Shown: positions 50,503 to 62,339 of the stretch, one piece after another
Layout of the letters: the number at the start of each line of letters is the position of its first letter
Position numbering within the stretch: position 1 is the first letter of the stretch
DNA from: Tenodera sinensis
Lineage: Eukaryota > Arthropoda > Insecta > Mantodea > Mantidae
DNA length: 64,000 bases
Direction of reading: 5' to 3'
Assembly: GCA_030765045.1 (NCBI GenBank)
Contig: CM060962.1
Coordinates: forward strand, 261,063,647-261,127,646
The notes under the pieces: generated by a model
The model's input: only the letters and a program-made list of their open reading frames with translations
Databases searched by the model: none
Told to the model about the DNA's origin: nothing
Translations under genes and position numbers: made by a program

Positions 50503-51106
50503 CACAAATGGCTCCAAGAGCCTACACGCAGGCCTCTAGTGGTGCCACTCAGTTTATCATCATAGATAATTTCAGCTTCTGTTCAAGAAGTAACATGAAA
50601 ATTCAAAGCTGTGAAATGCTTGCCAAGTATCAAAACACATTTAAAGGCAGCTTTACATTGGGGCAGCCATAGCAAGTTTCTTCCTATAAGTTAAAAGATT
50701 GTTATTGCAAATCTAGTGGATGCTACATAAATACTAATATAATAAACAGCATTTATCACATACGCATTCTTGCAAAGCACCTAAAGTTTAATAAAATGAC
50801 ATTTTGCAACATATATTTCACCAATCCTAAATGGGGGAGGGAAACCAAAATAATATTCACGTGAATGAACGTTCTTTTGTATGTTAAGTAACAAGAGAGT
50901 GCAATTTATTGTTTACAGGCTCAGTAAGGTTTACTGAGCATCTGAAATGATTGTCGAAGTACTACCTGGTAAAGTGACCAGGTGTATCAGAAACCTTTCA
51001 TCAAGGGAGAGCTATCAGTTGAAGTACACTCGCTGTAGATGCAATAGTTACAATCATGTCATAAATTAAGGTCCTTTTATGCATTGATGAGAGCAAGAGA
51101 TGATCT

Positions 51107-51206
51107 CTCTCTCTCTCTCACACACACGCACGCACACACACACACCCACCCACACACAGACACACACCCACCCACACACAGACACACACCCACAGACACA
51201 CACACA

Positions 51207-51239
<33 letters not shown>
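51107..51239. repeat. (CT)n then (CA)n microsatellite
   Basis: TCTCTC runs directly into a long CACACA tract with ACCC and AGAC interruptions. It adjoins the 5' side of the following DDE transposon remnant and may have replaced its start. Confidence 0.95.
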
Positions 51240-51240
<1 letters not shown>

Positions 51241-51682
51241 TCTTCATTTAAAACCTAACAGAGCATATGGCATTTTGCCTCTCTCACGACCTTCCTGGAT
51301 TCCCCACTACTGGCTGCCCTTGTGTGTGCAGGTAGTTGTACTGGACCTCTGAAAATCCACATCATGTTCAAGAAATCCTTCATTATGATCAGAGAGTTGG
51401 AGTTTGATGTGCTGTTAGCATTAGATGCTTTATCGGTCCAATATTCTATGAGCAGACTGTAAATGCAGAGACACTGATATAACATATTGACCCTGTTATC
51501 ATGAACTGACAGAAGAGAACTCATGGCTGGTTCCAACAAGATTCTGCTACTGTCCAAACAGCAGAGGAGTCCATTAATAAAATTAGGGAAGTGTTTGTAG
51601 ATAGTGATTAGTGATGGTGTATGGCTCTCTCGCTCCCGATCTGTGAATTTTGCTTGTGGGGTAACCTGAAAGATAAAGTTTA

Positions 51683-52655
51683 AGAGGTCGAATCAGGACT
51701 GAAAAATTCAATGCCATAGCCAGGATTTGAGCCACAGATCCTCCGCTTATCGAGCGGCTCCTTTGACCAGTAAGCTACCATGGCCAACTTGCCATGACAT
51801 GGTCAAACCACCAGGGAATCTCACATGAACAATAAATACCCCAGGGGTGACCTACGATTGTAAGCACTTTGTGTCCCAGGTTTAAGTAGCTTTTAGATGG
51901 TAATTTTTATTTATGCCAACAAGCTTACTGCTGGTGTTTTTAAACACACAAGCCGTATGTGGGCAATGCTTAAGAGGTGGAATCAGCAATGAAAAACTCA
52001 ATGCCATAGCAGGGATTTGAACCTCGGATCCCGTTTATCGAGCAGCTGCTTTAACCACTAAGCTACCATGGCCAACTTGCCAGTACATTAAATTCCCTTG
52101 CTTATTCATACTTTTTCCCAGTTAGATCGCAAGAGAATCTCACATCAGAGATAAATACCCCAAGGGCGACTTACAATTGTAAGTACTTTATATCCTGGGT
52201 TTAAGTAACCTTTAGATGGTAATTATTATTTATTTATGCCAACAAGCTTACTGCTGGTGTTTTAAACACACAAGCCGTGTGTGGTCAATTAAACTTAGAA
52301 CACCAGCAGTAAGCTTGTTGGCATAAATAATTATCATCTAAAGGTTACTTAAAACCGGACAAAGTACTTACAATTGTAAGTCGCCCTTGGGGTATTTATC
52401 TCTGATGTGAGATTTCCTTGTGGTCTAGCCAGGAAAAAGTACCAATCAGCTGGGGAATTTAATGTCGTATTGGCAAGTTGGCCTTGGTAGCATAGTGGTT
52501 AAAGCGGCTGCTCGATGAGCAGAGGATCCATGGTTCAAATCCCAGCTATGGCATTGAATTTTTCAGTTCTGATTCCGCCTCCTAAAAATTGCCCAGACAA
52601 CTTGTGTGTTTAAAACACCAGCAGCAAGCTTGTTGGCATAAATAATAATTACCAT
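51683..52655. mobile_element. three-unit tRNA-like composite retroposon, 17-bp target duplication
   Basis: Flanked by CTGAAAGATAAAGTTTA (51666-51682) and CTGAAAGACAAAGTTTA (52656-52672). It contains three copies of the 19499-19752 family. Units 1 and 2 have the tRNA-like block on the minus strand (near 51700-51790 and 51995-52085); unit 3 has it on the plus strand (TAGCATAGTGG A-box, GGTTCAAATCC B-box near 52488-52545). Units 2 and 3 are joined in an inverted arrangement around 52275. The outer ends equal those of a single unit. Confidence 0.85.
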
Positions 52656-52784
52656 CTGAAAGACAAAGTTTACAAGAGAAATCCTCATACATTGGAAGAA
52701 CTAAAACAAAATATTAGAAATGAAATTGGAAGCATTACAGTTATGTTCTTTCTTGAAAGTTTGAAAACAGTGCTGTAATGTTTT

Positions 52785-53010
52785 AAACCAAAAAGGTGAG
52801 TCCATTAATAACACTACACAACACTTGTAATTTATCGGAACATGTTTTGGAGGTTTGACTTCCGTTCATTCTCAACCGGACGTTGGCTGGTTCTCGACAG
52901 GGAGAAGCAGTTAATGTCTGGTTGATAATGGAAAAAGTCAAATCTCCAAAACATATTCCGGTAAATTATAAGTAGGTGTTATGTAGTGTTATTAATTGAC
53001 CCATCTTTTA
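52785..53010. repeat. inverted repeat at the 3' end of the DDE transposon
   Basis: Left arm from AAAAAGGTGAGTCCATTAAT to about 52885, right arm about 52915-53010 as its complement (TTATTAATTGACCCATCTTT). The loop includes TGGCTGGTTCTCGACAGGG. The family also occurs at 9195-9370 and 63961-64000. Confidence 0.75.
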
Positions 53011-53257
53011 GGTTTAAACATTACAGTTGCCCAATCGTGTGAATCAAAATATGAGAATGTGTTCTCCCGATATGCTTGTTTAGCCGAGGGTGGACATTTC
53101 CAGCATCTTCTATAAGGTCAGAGTGTTATACATGCTTTACATATGAAGTTTATGTAGGAGCAAAGCTAGCTCTGGCACACCCAATCACACAGACGAAAGG
53201 CTATGCATCTGTTAGGTTTTAAATGAAGAACCCTGTAAGTATATGAATGTATATATA

Positions 53258-53934
53258 CTGGGTGGAAGGGAAGTCAGTACATTAATTTAAACCAGTGGCA
53301 GATCTTGGTATTTGGAATACATTTAGTATCTCACGTTTTTGTCTTGGACAATTTCTTATGCAGATATTTATAGTTTTGTCGAACATAAGCTGGCAACACT
53401 GCAGATTGTGTGGGTGTCACTGTTCCTAGCTAAGTACATAAACTCCATAATGGTGCATTTAGAGAACAAACATACCCTAACTTGTCCTGTGTTTACTGTG
53501 CGAGTGTAGGCCAATCACAAATGTTAGCTCCCAAAACATTCCATGAAAGCAAAAGTGGCCGAACAGTTTACCTCCACAAAACAGGCCAATTCCCTGACCA
53601 ACCTCAATGCAACGTTGTCGACTTACTACACGTCTGAAAGAGCTGCTCAGAGTATTCCTTCGTGTCTTTTAAGTGATCTATTTTGAAATCCTGTGTGATG
53701 TCCCATAACTACTACCAAAGTTATGTTAGAAATAAATTACTCTACGCATCCTACAAGTACCAAACTCATCTTTGTACAATCTTGTGGAATTACGCAACCA
53801 ATTTGGATAAAAAAAAAGCATTTATTTTTTCGAAATCGGCAGATCAAAGAACAAAATGCCATTTGACCTTTTTGTTTGTAATGCTTCTATGAAGCACATA
53901 TAAGAAGGAATGTAATGACTTCCCTTCCGCCCTG
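53258..53934. mobile_element. 677-bp TIR element (TA target)
   Basis: The left end is CTGGGTGGAAGGGAAGTCAG and the right end its complement with two changes (about 53912-53934). TA lies at 53256-53257 and 53935-53936. There is no recognisable transposase. The internal frame 53683-53892 is unassigned. It fits a Tc1/mariner-superfamily non-autonomous element. Confidence 0.8.
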
Positions 53935-54668
53935 TAGATATGTGAAATATAGCTTTGCCAATGAGAAGACTAACAGAGTTACTGATTGACAAAAAATTGG
54001 GTTATAAGAAACAAGAAGTTAAGAGGTTGATTTTCGTAGGATGATGACAGTGAGGCATCTTTCAGTGACAGGACATTGCTGATGAAATGTTTGGCACTGC
54101 ACCTTTACCACTTGAGTAAATCACCTTGTCAGAAATTATTTCAGGTGTACAGATTAATTGCCCTTTAGAAAATTTCTGTTATATTACCAAGCACTTCTTA
54201 CAGTTACAAAAATTATTTAATAAGAGTAGCAATTGAGTTCGTTTTCTGTCTGTCCCCCCACCCCCGTTAAGAAACTGGGAAAATGTAGAGAAGATAAAGA
54301 ATGTTCAGCCTTATTTTCATTCTTTGAAACATACAGTGAATAATTACATAGGTACATTGCATGTAATACATCTACCATCATTAAGGTTTTTCCTATGAAG
54401 TACCTATGCAACAGAGTTGTGTGTAATTATCTAACCTTTCATATTAGATACAACTTCCGAGTGCTCTATTACTGTACATCAAGTTATTAGTATATCACTG
54501 TTTTAGTAAACATAACAAGCAAATGCAGCACTCTTGACAGTGTAGGTCAATACACCTAGTCGCTTTGCCAGAATACTGTGCGTTCATAGATTGGCTGGAC
54601 TGACATCTACCAGTGTTACACATAAACGACCGGCAAGTCATGAGGACAAAATACTAATTACTGTACTA

Positions 54669-55262
54669 ACTTACATTAGGCTTACCTGCATCACAATAGA
54701 TGTTTAAATTCAACGCTCTCTGAAATCAATTCTGGTTTACTGAAAATTCTCATGTTATCCATTAAGTTCTTCACCAGGCTGGAAAAGGTGAGTTTTGGTG
54801 CCCAGCGAGTGTGTGTAAAATTATTGTTCCCATGTTTTACGACAACAGTTGATTCACACGTTTATGTAAATTCCGTTTTAAATAATTTTTCCCCACAACT
54901 AACAAGAAATGAAAGATTGTGCAGATGGTTTCAGCAGGATTCACCTATAGCAGATACTCATGTATGAATTGGGAAGTACATATGACAACAGAACAATTAC
55001 TCAAGGATTGTGGCTTCCTCAGTCCCCTAACCTATCTCCGTGCAATTTTTATTTATGGGGAACATTAAAGAATAAAGTGTAAACATCAAATGCAAACACA
55101 TTATAAGAATTGAAGGACAAAATCACAAGAGAAATACAGGCGATCAGTCAATGTCAACTTTTGTGAGTAAACCATAACTGTTTTCGGAGATACAGGGAAT
55201 GTGTTCATGTTAAGCGTCAAATTTTAACGTTTGTTGTAATGCAGGTAAGCCTAATGCAAGTG
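54669..55262 (+). mobile_element. TIR element carrying a DUF4817-type transposase C-terminal half
   Basis: The ends are inverted repeats of about 38 bp centred on CATTAGGCTTACCTGCAT (left 54676-54693, right about 55240-55257). The inside reads FGAQRVCVKLLFPCF, TTVDSHVYVNSVLNNFSPQL and WFQQDSPIADTHV with the catalytic Asp. Then, in other frames, come SPNLSPCNFYLWGTLKNKV-like sequence and LKDKITREIQAISQCQLL. The N-terminal half is deleted. It is non-autonomous and broken. Confidence 0.75.
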
Positions 55263-56358
55263 TTCCGTACCCATGGCTTGACAGTTGTTTACATGTTACT
55301 CTGGCGGATAGCATGTCTGTCCTCGCCCAGCCCTGTGCTGCAGCAGGGCAGTCCAGTTAATCTAGGAAAACTCTACAATTTGTCCTAAAGCCATCCTGAC
55401 AATGTGGCTGAAAGCAAAAGAAATCTGCAAATCAGTGGAATGAAAAGTAACATGTGAAAAGTTATGAAATTTTAATATTTGGAAAGATTCATCAATCTAA
55501 TCTTTAAACCAAATGTGTTTTCAACAACTCTACCAATGATACATGTAACATGTGTTTTAGGATTAAACATGCAACCAATATAGCTGTTCTGGCTATAGAT
55601 AGAATTTTTAAATTTAAGGCGATGAAACTACAGCGAAAGAAACATCCATGTAAGATTTTTCTTTGAAAGTCATGCACTTAAAAAATTATCTTTCTGAGAA
55701 CCCATGGTAGTAACAATACCTCCGGTTTGTATAGTTTTGGTATGAATTTCAACATGCAAGCAATTCTGCACATGGTAGTTTATATTTGAATGTTCTTACT
55801 GCACACCCTATCAATGCTATCTTTGTTTCAAATTGAAATAAATACTATTTAAAACGTGTATTCACAAACTAGCACTGTGGAAGAAGACCTTAAACAACTC
55901 TATGTTAAGCCTGTTCAACTAATTTCAGAAACTTTATGATGACATAATATTCATAAATATATGTATCAATGAACAATCTGTTTAAATGTTGATGCATATC
56001 AGCAGGATTTTTAAATTTCTGGATTAAGAGTATAGACAAAGCCTCCGCCAGATACAATATTCTGAATGTTTTAACATTTCTCAAAAGACAAAGATGCTCA
56101 CAAGACAAATCAAAGCAACTTCCTGAAACCATAGCTGAAAAACAGCACTACAGTTGGAAAACTTTTACTAGAAATAACACTGACATACAAATAATCATAA
56201 CACTATACATTCATCTTCATCACCCATCTCTGTAAACTCCGAATCTGGAGCTAACAATCACATTTAAACAAACAAAAAAAAAAAAAAGAAAGAAAGAAAG
56301 AAAAAAAGATCAAGGTAACAAAAAGTGCGCGTATAAAGAAAGAGCACATTGTACTTAC

Positions 56359-56464
56359 CTCTGCGATCAATCCTGCTTGAGACAGTGAATACTTCATACA
56401 TAATATTAAAACTTTCCTTTAGGACAAATGTGTGCAAGTTAAATACTAGACCATTCAACTCATC
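56359..56464 (-). other. candidate cryptic or poison exon in the U2AF intron
   Basis: The minus strand has TTTGCAG|GATGAG at the 5' side, with CATAAC as a possible branch site, and GCAGAG|GTAAGTAC at the 3' side, a near-consensus donor. The 106-nt interval is open in the frame joining the previous U2AF exon (DELNGLVFNLHTFV to SSRIDRR). Its length is 1 mod 3, so including it would shift the next exon into an early stop. The polypyrimidine tract is weak. No homology recognised. Confidence 0.3.
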
Positions 56465-57224
56465 CTGCAAAGTGTCAAGTTATGCAACCCTGATATTTTA
56501 CACTCAACATCACACATAATGCCCAGTACACCTAGTACTGGCTAATAATAAAACCTGTGTTCCCTTCAAGTTCTAGTACTATATTGATGATGCCATAAAT
56601 TCCCTACATGTGGGTAACTTTCGGAAATCATGAAAGTTGGCTATGAGGGAAAATCATTTACTATGAATCCTCTAATGCAAAAGCCTTATTACCTACTGTG
56701 TGAGATATTTATACACATTTTGAAATTCCACTTTATGATTTACCCTCCACAGATATTTTAATGCTGAACAATCCATAAGTACAAATAAGTAATACTTGAA
56801 GTTTAAATAATGAGATGAAAAATCACCTTACCATGTTCTCATTCTTAAACTTTCAGTTTATAGAGAATTTCAGCAGAAAATTAGCCCAAAAGTATGTTTT
56901 TCCTTTCATGAGTTGTTCAACATAGTACTAACTTTAAATACGTGAAATTTAGGTTCCTTAATTTGTTTACATAACAACTGATTGTTAATGCATTAGTCAC
57001 TTGACCTTGTTGCTAATGTGTTGAGCCATTTATAGCATAATTTAGTACACATACCATTGCACTGTTTATGACAGGCAAAATAACATTTGCCTATGCCACT
57101 GATGTTAAATTTTATGAAACCAATTGCATTTTGGTAGAACAAAGAATGCAGGTGTATTCCTTATAAAATGTAAAAGATAGAGATTTGAACCCATATTATT
57201 CATTGCAATACATAGTTCACCTAT

Positions 57225-57310
57225 GTGATGTGAAGGTAGCACGCCTACCTCACATTCAAGAGGTTCCGAGTTCAAATCTTTGTTTAGGGCAAGTCATCCA
57301 GATAGGGTTT
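57225..57310 (+). repeat. tRNA-like SINE head
   Basis: GTGATGTGAAGGTAGCACGC, then CTCACATTCAAGAGG and GAGTTCAAATC (B-box) read as a tRNA-like block. It is followed by a C-rich simple repeat. No intact A-box or target duplication found. Confidence 0.45.
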
Positions 57311-57453
57311 TCTCCCCCCCCCCCCCCCCCCCACCCCCAGGGTTTTACTCTATCCTAATAAGACATATGTCAGAAAAGTTTAAGATTATAGAACCCAAGT
57401 TCACTTGAGCATTATTTCACCCATTTCATTCATTGTCCGGTATGACCTACCAG

Positions 57454-57484
<31 letters not shown>

Positions 57485-58752
57485 CATTAATATGCCAAAC
57501 CTTGGTTTGGTGCTGGCACAGCCAATTTTGTAGCCTAATTGGCCAAGTTGATTAGATGGAGGATGTGGGTGTACTAAGCTAATTTTGCATTGTGAGTAAA
57601 ATGCAGGGTTGCTAGTTATCAATCTGCAAGACAAGTTGAACAAGTTTGTATTTAGCAATTTCAATCCCTTGTATCACTGTCCCAAGTAACATTCCTTTCT
57701 CTTCATTTCCATCACATTGCCAACTGACAAAGTTCTTGGGAGTTCAGGCACTCCAGATGCTTTTACCTAAAACCTGTAGGGTTAATGACAAGAGAAGTAC
57801 TGGCCTAGCCATCAACTGGTGACCACCACTTTTAACAAACCCTCAATTCAGTCTAGTTGATTGTAACCATGTACCACTACAGGCTAACAAAATGTAAGTG
57901 CAGCAGATAAACACTTAATTTTGGCGTGAGGTGCAGAAGAACTAAAGGATGTTCAACTCTTGTTTCAAGGAAATCACTTTACCTTATGAAGATCGTCTAT
58001 AGAAAATTTCAACTAGACTGAGACTTCAACAGCACGTTATTTACAAAATAAATGAAATTTATTCATTTTCTCATGCAAACACTGCAATGATATTCTTGGT
58101 GATAATTTATCTACTTGTATAGTTGTCTATTTAGAAAGGGAACCCAAAGCTCTGCAATAAACACCACCATTGCTCTCATATATATCTTTATGGTCTATGT
58201 AGCCACACATCTCACCAGCTAATCAATTTTTAATGGCATAGTTTAATCATTTATTGAAATGTGTAGCATTATCAACCAACTGCAGAAATAATTCAGTACT
58301 CTCAATGAATCATAAATGTATTACAGTTCTTTAGATTAAAAATGGTATTTAATTACCACACAAAGTAGTAAAATTGAAACACATTTTGCATTAAGAGAAA
58401 CATAAGCTCTCCAGATCATATCTTTTATCTTTCCCATCTTTTTCTCTTATTAGTTACTCCATTAAAAATGTTTAATTTTGCTTCACATTTAAAGAAAAAC
58501 TTATTTCCATTTAATTTTCTAATCCACTGCCCCCAATGCTGCATTCTCAGTATGTGCATACTTAACATTACACAATTTTGAAGAAAAACCAATTCTACAT
58601 CTCTGCCTGCTTTGAAACAGACAGGCATAATGCAACAAAGACAAATATACTTGCTTATAAAAAGATCTACACTTGATTGATTCACTGAGAGTACATGAAC
58701 AGCAAACCACATCTACAAAACAACAGAAAAGACGTGTGATGTTCAAGCTTAC

Positions 58753-58832
58753 CTGGTCCTCATTTAGATAGTTGGGGAGGCCACCAATGAAGATCTTGTG
58801 TGGTGAATCAGGGACTACCGTGCTGATCACGC
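58753..58832 (-). CDS. U2af50: U2AF large subunit, RRM2 start exon
   Basis: Large subunit of U2AF, which binds the polypyrimidine tract of 3' splice sites and recruits U2 snRNP in the nucleus. This 80-nt exon opens with two bases of a split Gly codon, then VISTVVPDSPHKIFIGG and LPNYLNEDQ. KIFIGGLP is the RNP2 motif of RRM2. The acceptor CAG|GC is at 58834-58833/58832 and the donor CAG|GTAAG at 58753/58752. Splicing it to 18680-18802 requires a 39,950-nt intron. The phase implies that the missing upstream exon ends in a single G. No stop or shift interrupts any of the five exons, so the gene looks functional. The RS domain, ULM and RRM1 lie beyond the window. The symbol follows fly usage. Confidence 0.96.
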
Positions 58833-61737
58833 CTGCTAAGCAAATAACAAGACAACCGCTTAGTGGCAAAGGACCGTCTAAAAACCGAATGGTTCAAGAA
58901 TGTAAATTAAAGACCAGTCACTTGAAACAAGGGGACAATATTAACTTAAACTACACTAAAGCTAGCTATGTAAAACTTATGAGAAACAAATAGTACAAAT
59001 ACACCTAAATTCTATCCAATGAATTTGAGAAATTATTTACAGAAGAACTCTTAAAACAAATTCATATTAAAATAAGATACTGACTTCACAGTTACTCATC
59101 AATAAGGGTTTAAAGAAATATTTTCCAAAATTGAATCCCTTAAACATTAACAGTGAATTGTCATAGTTTGGATTTAATGTTATTTCTAGCTTAAAACAGT
59201 AACATTGCTGACCGTAGTTTTACTAACCAAAGGTTTTAAAAATTTACCTCTATTAATATGTCCTTTACCCTGATTTGAGAAAAAGTCACTGTTCAAATAA
59301 TCATCAATATTAGAATTTAAAAAGCCAAAAATTTTTAAGTATTAAACACACAAGCAATATTAACTGTGAAGTTATTTTTATTTTAAAATATGAATGAGTC
59401 TATTTAAACACTTAAAACTTCACTTACGTCAACTTGTAAGTCAAAAAGATTAGTAATTTCATCATCAGATAGCAGTTAGATGCTTAGGCTGAGGAAAGAG
59501 GAAGAGATAACCTTTAGCCATCACCACGCAGGATGGAAATGAATATCTCCAAAAAAAGTTCTAAGATTTTACAAGGTGATGAGTGAGTGTTGTTTAAGGG
59601 CCCATTGACAACTAGGTCATTAGGGCCCGAACAAGGTGACGAAAGTGAAGCTTTTAGTGTTAACACCAACTTAAATTTCAAAACTAAACAGCAAACTTTT
59701 GTTTATGCTTACAGCAAATGTCAACCCAATTGATCAAACACTTTCAGTTTAGTTATATAGGGTCATTAAAACATGGTAACCCATATGTGAGCTCTGTCCT
59801 TTGCACCAGAGAACTGGAGTTGCTGGTGAAATGATTCAGGCAGAAGTGCACTAAAAACCTTATCCCTCAAACAGGTAGCATATCTCTTGTTTCATTAAAC
59901 AAAATGGTTCCTATTATTTTTCTAGGATGTATTGCACCCCAGTGAATGAGTGTGTCTGCGTGTGTGGTGTGTGTGAAAAGTTGATTAAAAACCAAAGTTG
60001 GTATTTAAGTTTGTCCTTCAAGGATGCGATACTAAGGTTTGGATAAAAATTCTGCCACCCTAAACTACCCTTTACATGGAATTTTTTTTTGAAAATTTTG
60101 ATTTTCATGAAAATGGCTCTAATGATTTTGATTAAAATGCCATATGATTGAGATATTTTTTATGACAAATAAATGTATATATTGAATTTTCTGGCTATAG
60201 CCCATGTAGTCCTACTTTGGATGACTTGCATAACTGGTAAACCATAAAAAAATGTACTATACAAATGTGTAGATCTTGCTAAAATACACAATTTATGTCT
60301 AAATACATTTTTTTATAGAATGAACCATTTCAGAGATATGCCTTGTTATTTGCATAAGTTTTGAAGAACTTATACTTCTGCCAAATGGAACATCATAATT
60401 AATTTTTTTATATGTTAATCGTGCAGAGAATGGAATTTAAAAGCCTTAAAAGATTTTACTATTGCTCAAAGCCTACTGTATTCCCATATTCTCTGTGTAC
60501 GTACAAGAAGATAATTTTGGCAAATTTTTATCTCAACACAAAGAAAATATAGGAATAAGAGTTTGTAAAAATGCTTAGTACCAGAGTAGAGAAAATCATG
60601 TGAGTGCAACACAAGATTTTTTTAGTTCCATTTATATCCCACATTTAATGGCAAAGATCATATAGGCAGCCTCTCCTGTGGAACTTATCGCCTATAGGCA
60701 GAGGTAAGAGTGTTTGTTTTTAACGATAAATGAGAAAGTTGTTAAATTACAGAAATTGGTTTGCAGGCATTTAACATAGTTTATAAGTGATATATGGGAT
60801 TATTATTAATTTTTTTTTTTTAGGAATTTTTCATATTTTCGAGAATTGTTTTTAGTCACAAGTGAGAAATATCTACTTTTTTCAAATTTTGCTTAGAAAA
60901 ATAAGTTTTTTTACTCAGACTTATTGTTGCCGGTATTTTAGTTTTGGTTTTAATAACAATGAAAGAATTCACATTTAATTATTAAGAATTCAATAGCCCG
61001 GCTTCTTTTGAGATCAACTTGTAACAATGCTACAAAATAAATATTGGGAGAGACAAAGAAAGCTGCCCAACAATGCCGTCAATGAGGCTACAATAAAAGG
61101 TTATTGCATAAGATCACATTTCGACGTTACCAACACAGCCGCAATAAACTTAAAGCACAAAGAACCTTGTACCATTGTTGAACACTTAGGCCATAGTAAC
61201 AGCACTTAGCACTCAAAGCAAAAGCTGAATGTTAACCACCTTATCAGTGAAAAGTCCCTTCAATGTCTTTGGTTACTAGTATCAAATGCTGACAGCGAGA
61301 CTTTTTTCTACAATAACTTGGTTGAAACAGACAGAAGGCAACTATGAAAAATGAAGTGTCAGAACTTGTATGCTGCAATTTGGTGATGCTGATTGATGGG
61401 TGATGGCCCTGACGACTGATGCATGATATATGTAGTGATTCAGGTCATGATGAAATATTTTAATTTGGAGAAATTTTGAACAATGCTACAGTAACATTAC
61501 GTAACTCAATTTTAATTTCAATAATGTCCATGTGTATTCATTTTACCTGAAAAGTTGTGCGAAATTAATGCAAATTTTTAGTATAATATTCAACACAAAA
61601 CACACTAACTTAAATTATTAACGCGAATTTTTCAAATAATTATCACCAAAAAAATCTTGCCTCTACCATTAGGAAATGGTGATACTCTAACAGTGGGTTT
61701 TGGGTTTTTCAACATTAATTCATACACCATTCACACA
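58833..61737. other. U2AF intron upstream of the RRM2 exon, few features
   Basis: No further U2AF exon is seen here. A repeat fragment at 59583-59640 matches 31283-31345. The rest is AT-rich with short frames. Confidence 0.5.
59583..59640. repeat. short interspersed repeat fragment
   Basis: GTGAGTGTTGTTTAAGGGCC, then GACAACTAGGTCATTAGGGC. It shares a core of about 55 bp with 31283-31345. Confidence 0.5.
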
Positions 61738-61850
61738 TTCATATTCCCAGACTAGGGAAGATGAGGAATATTCTTGGCTGGAGAAAAATTCCTACCTCCT
61801 GCCGGGAATCGAACCTGGGACCCGTTGCACAGCATGCCATGATGAGACTT
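61738..61850 (-). repeat. tRNA-derived SINE fragment
   Basis: The minus strand has GGTCCCAGGTTCGATTCCCG (B-box), then GGCAGGAGGTAGGAATTTTT and a tail. The A-box half is missing. It abuts a LINE fragment. Confidence 0.6.
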
Positions 61851-62052
61851 AATACTGGACATGATTGCCTGGGAAAACATCTCCATAGAATTGGTATACT
61901 AACTTCTCCAAATTGTGTATTGTGCTCAAGATATTGAAATGGATAGAGAACATCTACAAAACCGTGCAGCTTTACAAAATTATCAAGATATAATATTTAA
62001 GTACTGGGAAGCAAGAAGAAGAATGACTTCATTGTTGACTCGGGAGCATTAG
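61846..62052 (+). pseudogene. LINE C-terminal fragment
   Basis: RLNTGHDCLGKHLHRIGILT, then SPNCVLC and, after stops, QNYQDIIFKYWEARRRMTSL. This is the same tail type as 6161-6349 (CVLCN..., LYWEARRRM), so the two probably derive from one family. Confidence 0.65.
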
Positions 62053-62339
62053 CTACATACATACGCCAAGTCTGCAGGTAATGTGACCCAAATGGTGAGT
62101 AGTGCCATGCAGGAATAAATTGTGCTTCTCTATGGAACTATTTATATCAAAACTATTTCCATTTCTTTTCCTTAGCCCCTAAAGTGGGTTAAGACCATCT
62201 CTATACTACTTTATTCAGGTTTTTACTCCACATTTTCGTATCTCTTGCTGTTCATTTTGAAAAACATAACCTCTTAGAAAAAGAGAGCTGCTTTGAATAT
62301 CTGCCATGTCTGCCAAGTAGAAGAATAATCAATCACAAT

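Larger units (their letters stand above)
51260..53020 (+). pseudogene. mariner-like (DUF4817-type) transposon, split by a composite retroposon
   Basis: Mixed frames give HYDQRVGVWCAVSI, RCIIGPIFYEQTVN and LTEENSWLV. WFQQDSATVQTAEESINKI covers a catalytic Asp, and FCLWGNLKDKV ends the left half. After the 973-bp insert the frame resumes LKDKVYKRNPHTLEELKQNI and IRNEIGSITVMFFLESL. A 3' terminal region with inverted copies of the AAAAAGGTGAGTC block follows (52785-53010). Same family as the pair at 9572-11285 and the element at 54669-55262. Confidence 0.75.
55263..58752. other. first part of the 40-kb U2AF intron, few features
   Basis: Simple repeats at 56274-56310 (GAAA-type), 57315-57332 (poly C) and about 57458-57484 (poly A). 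A tRNA-like block lies at 57225-57310 and a possible cryptic exon at 56359-56464. Otherwise nothing is recognised. Confidence 0.5.

Noticed and set aside
53940..54120. Possible piggyBac N-terminus (QEVKRLIF, then DDDSEASFSD)
   Set aside because: Only about 30 residues in mixed frames, with no catalytic domain following and no TTAA ends. Acidic stretches are too common.
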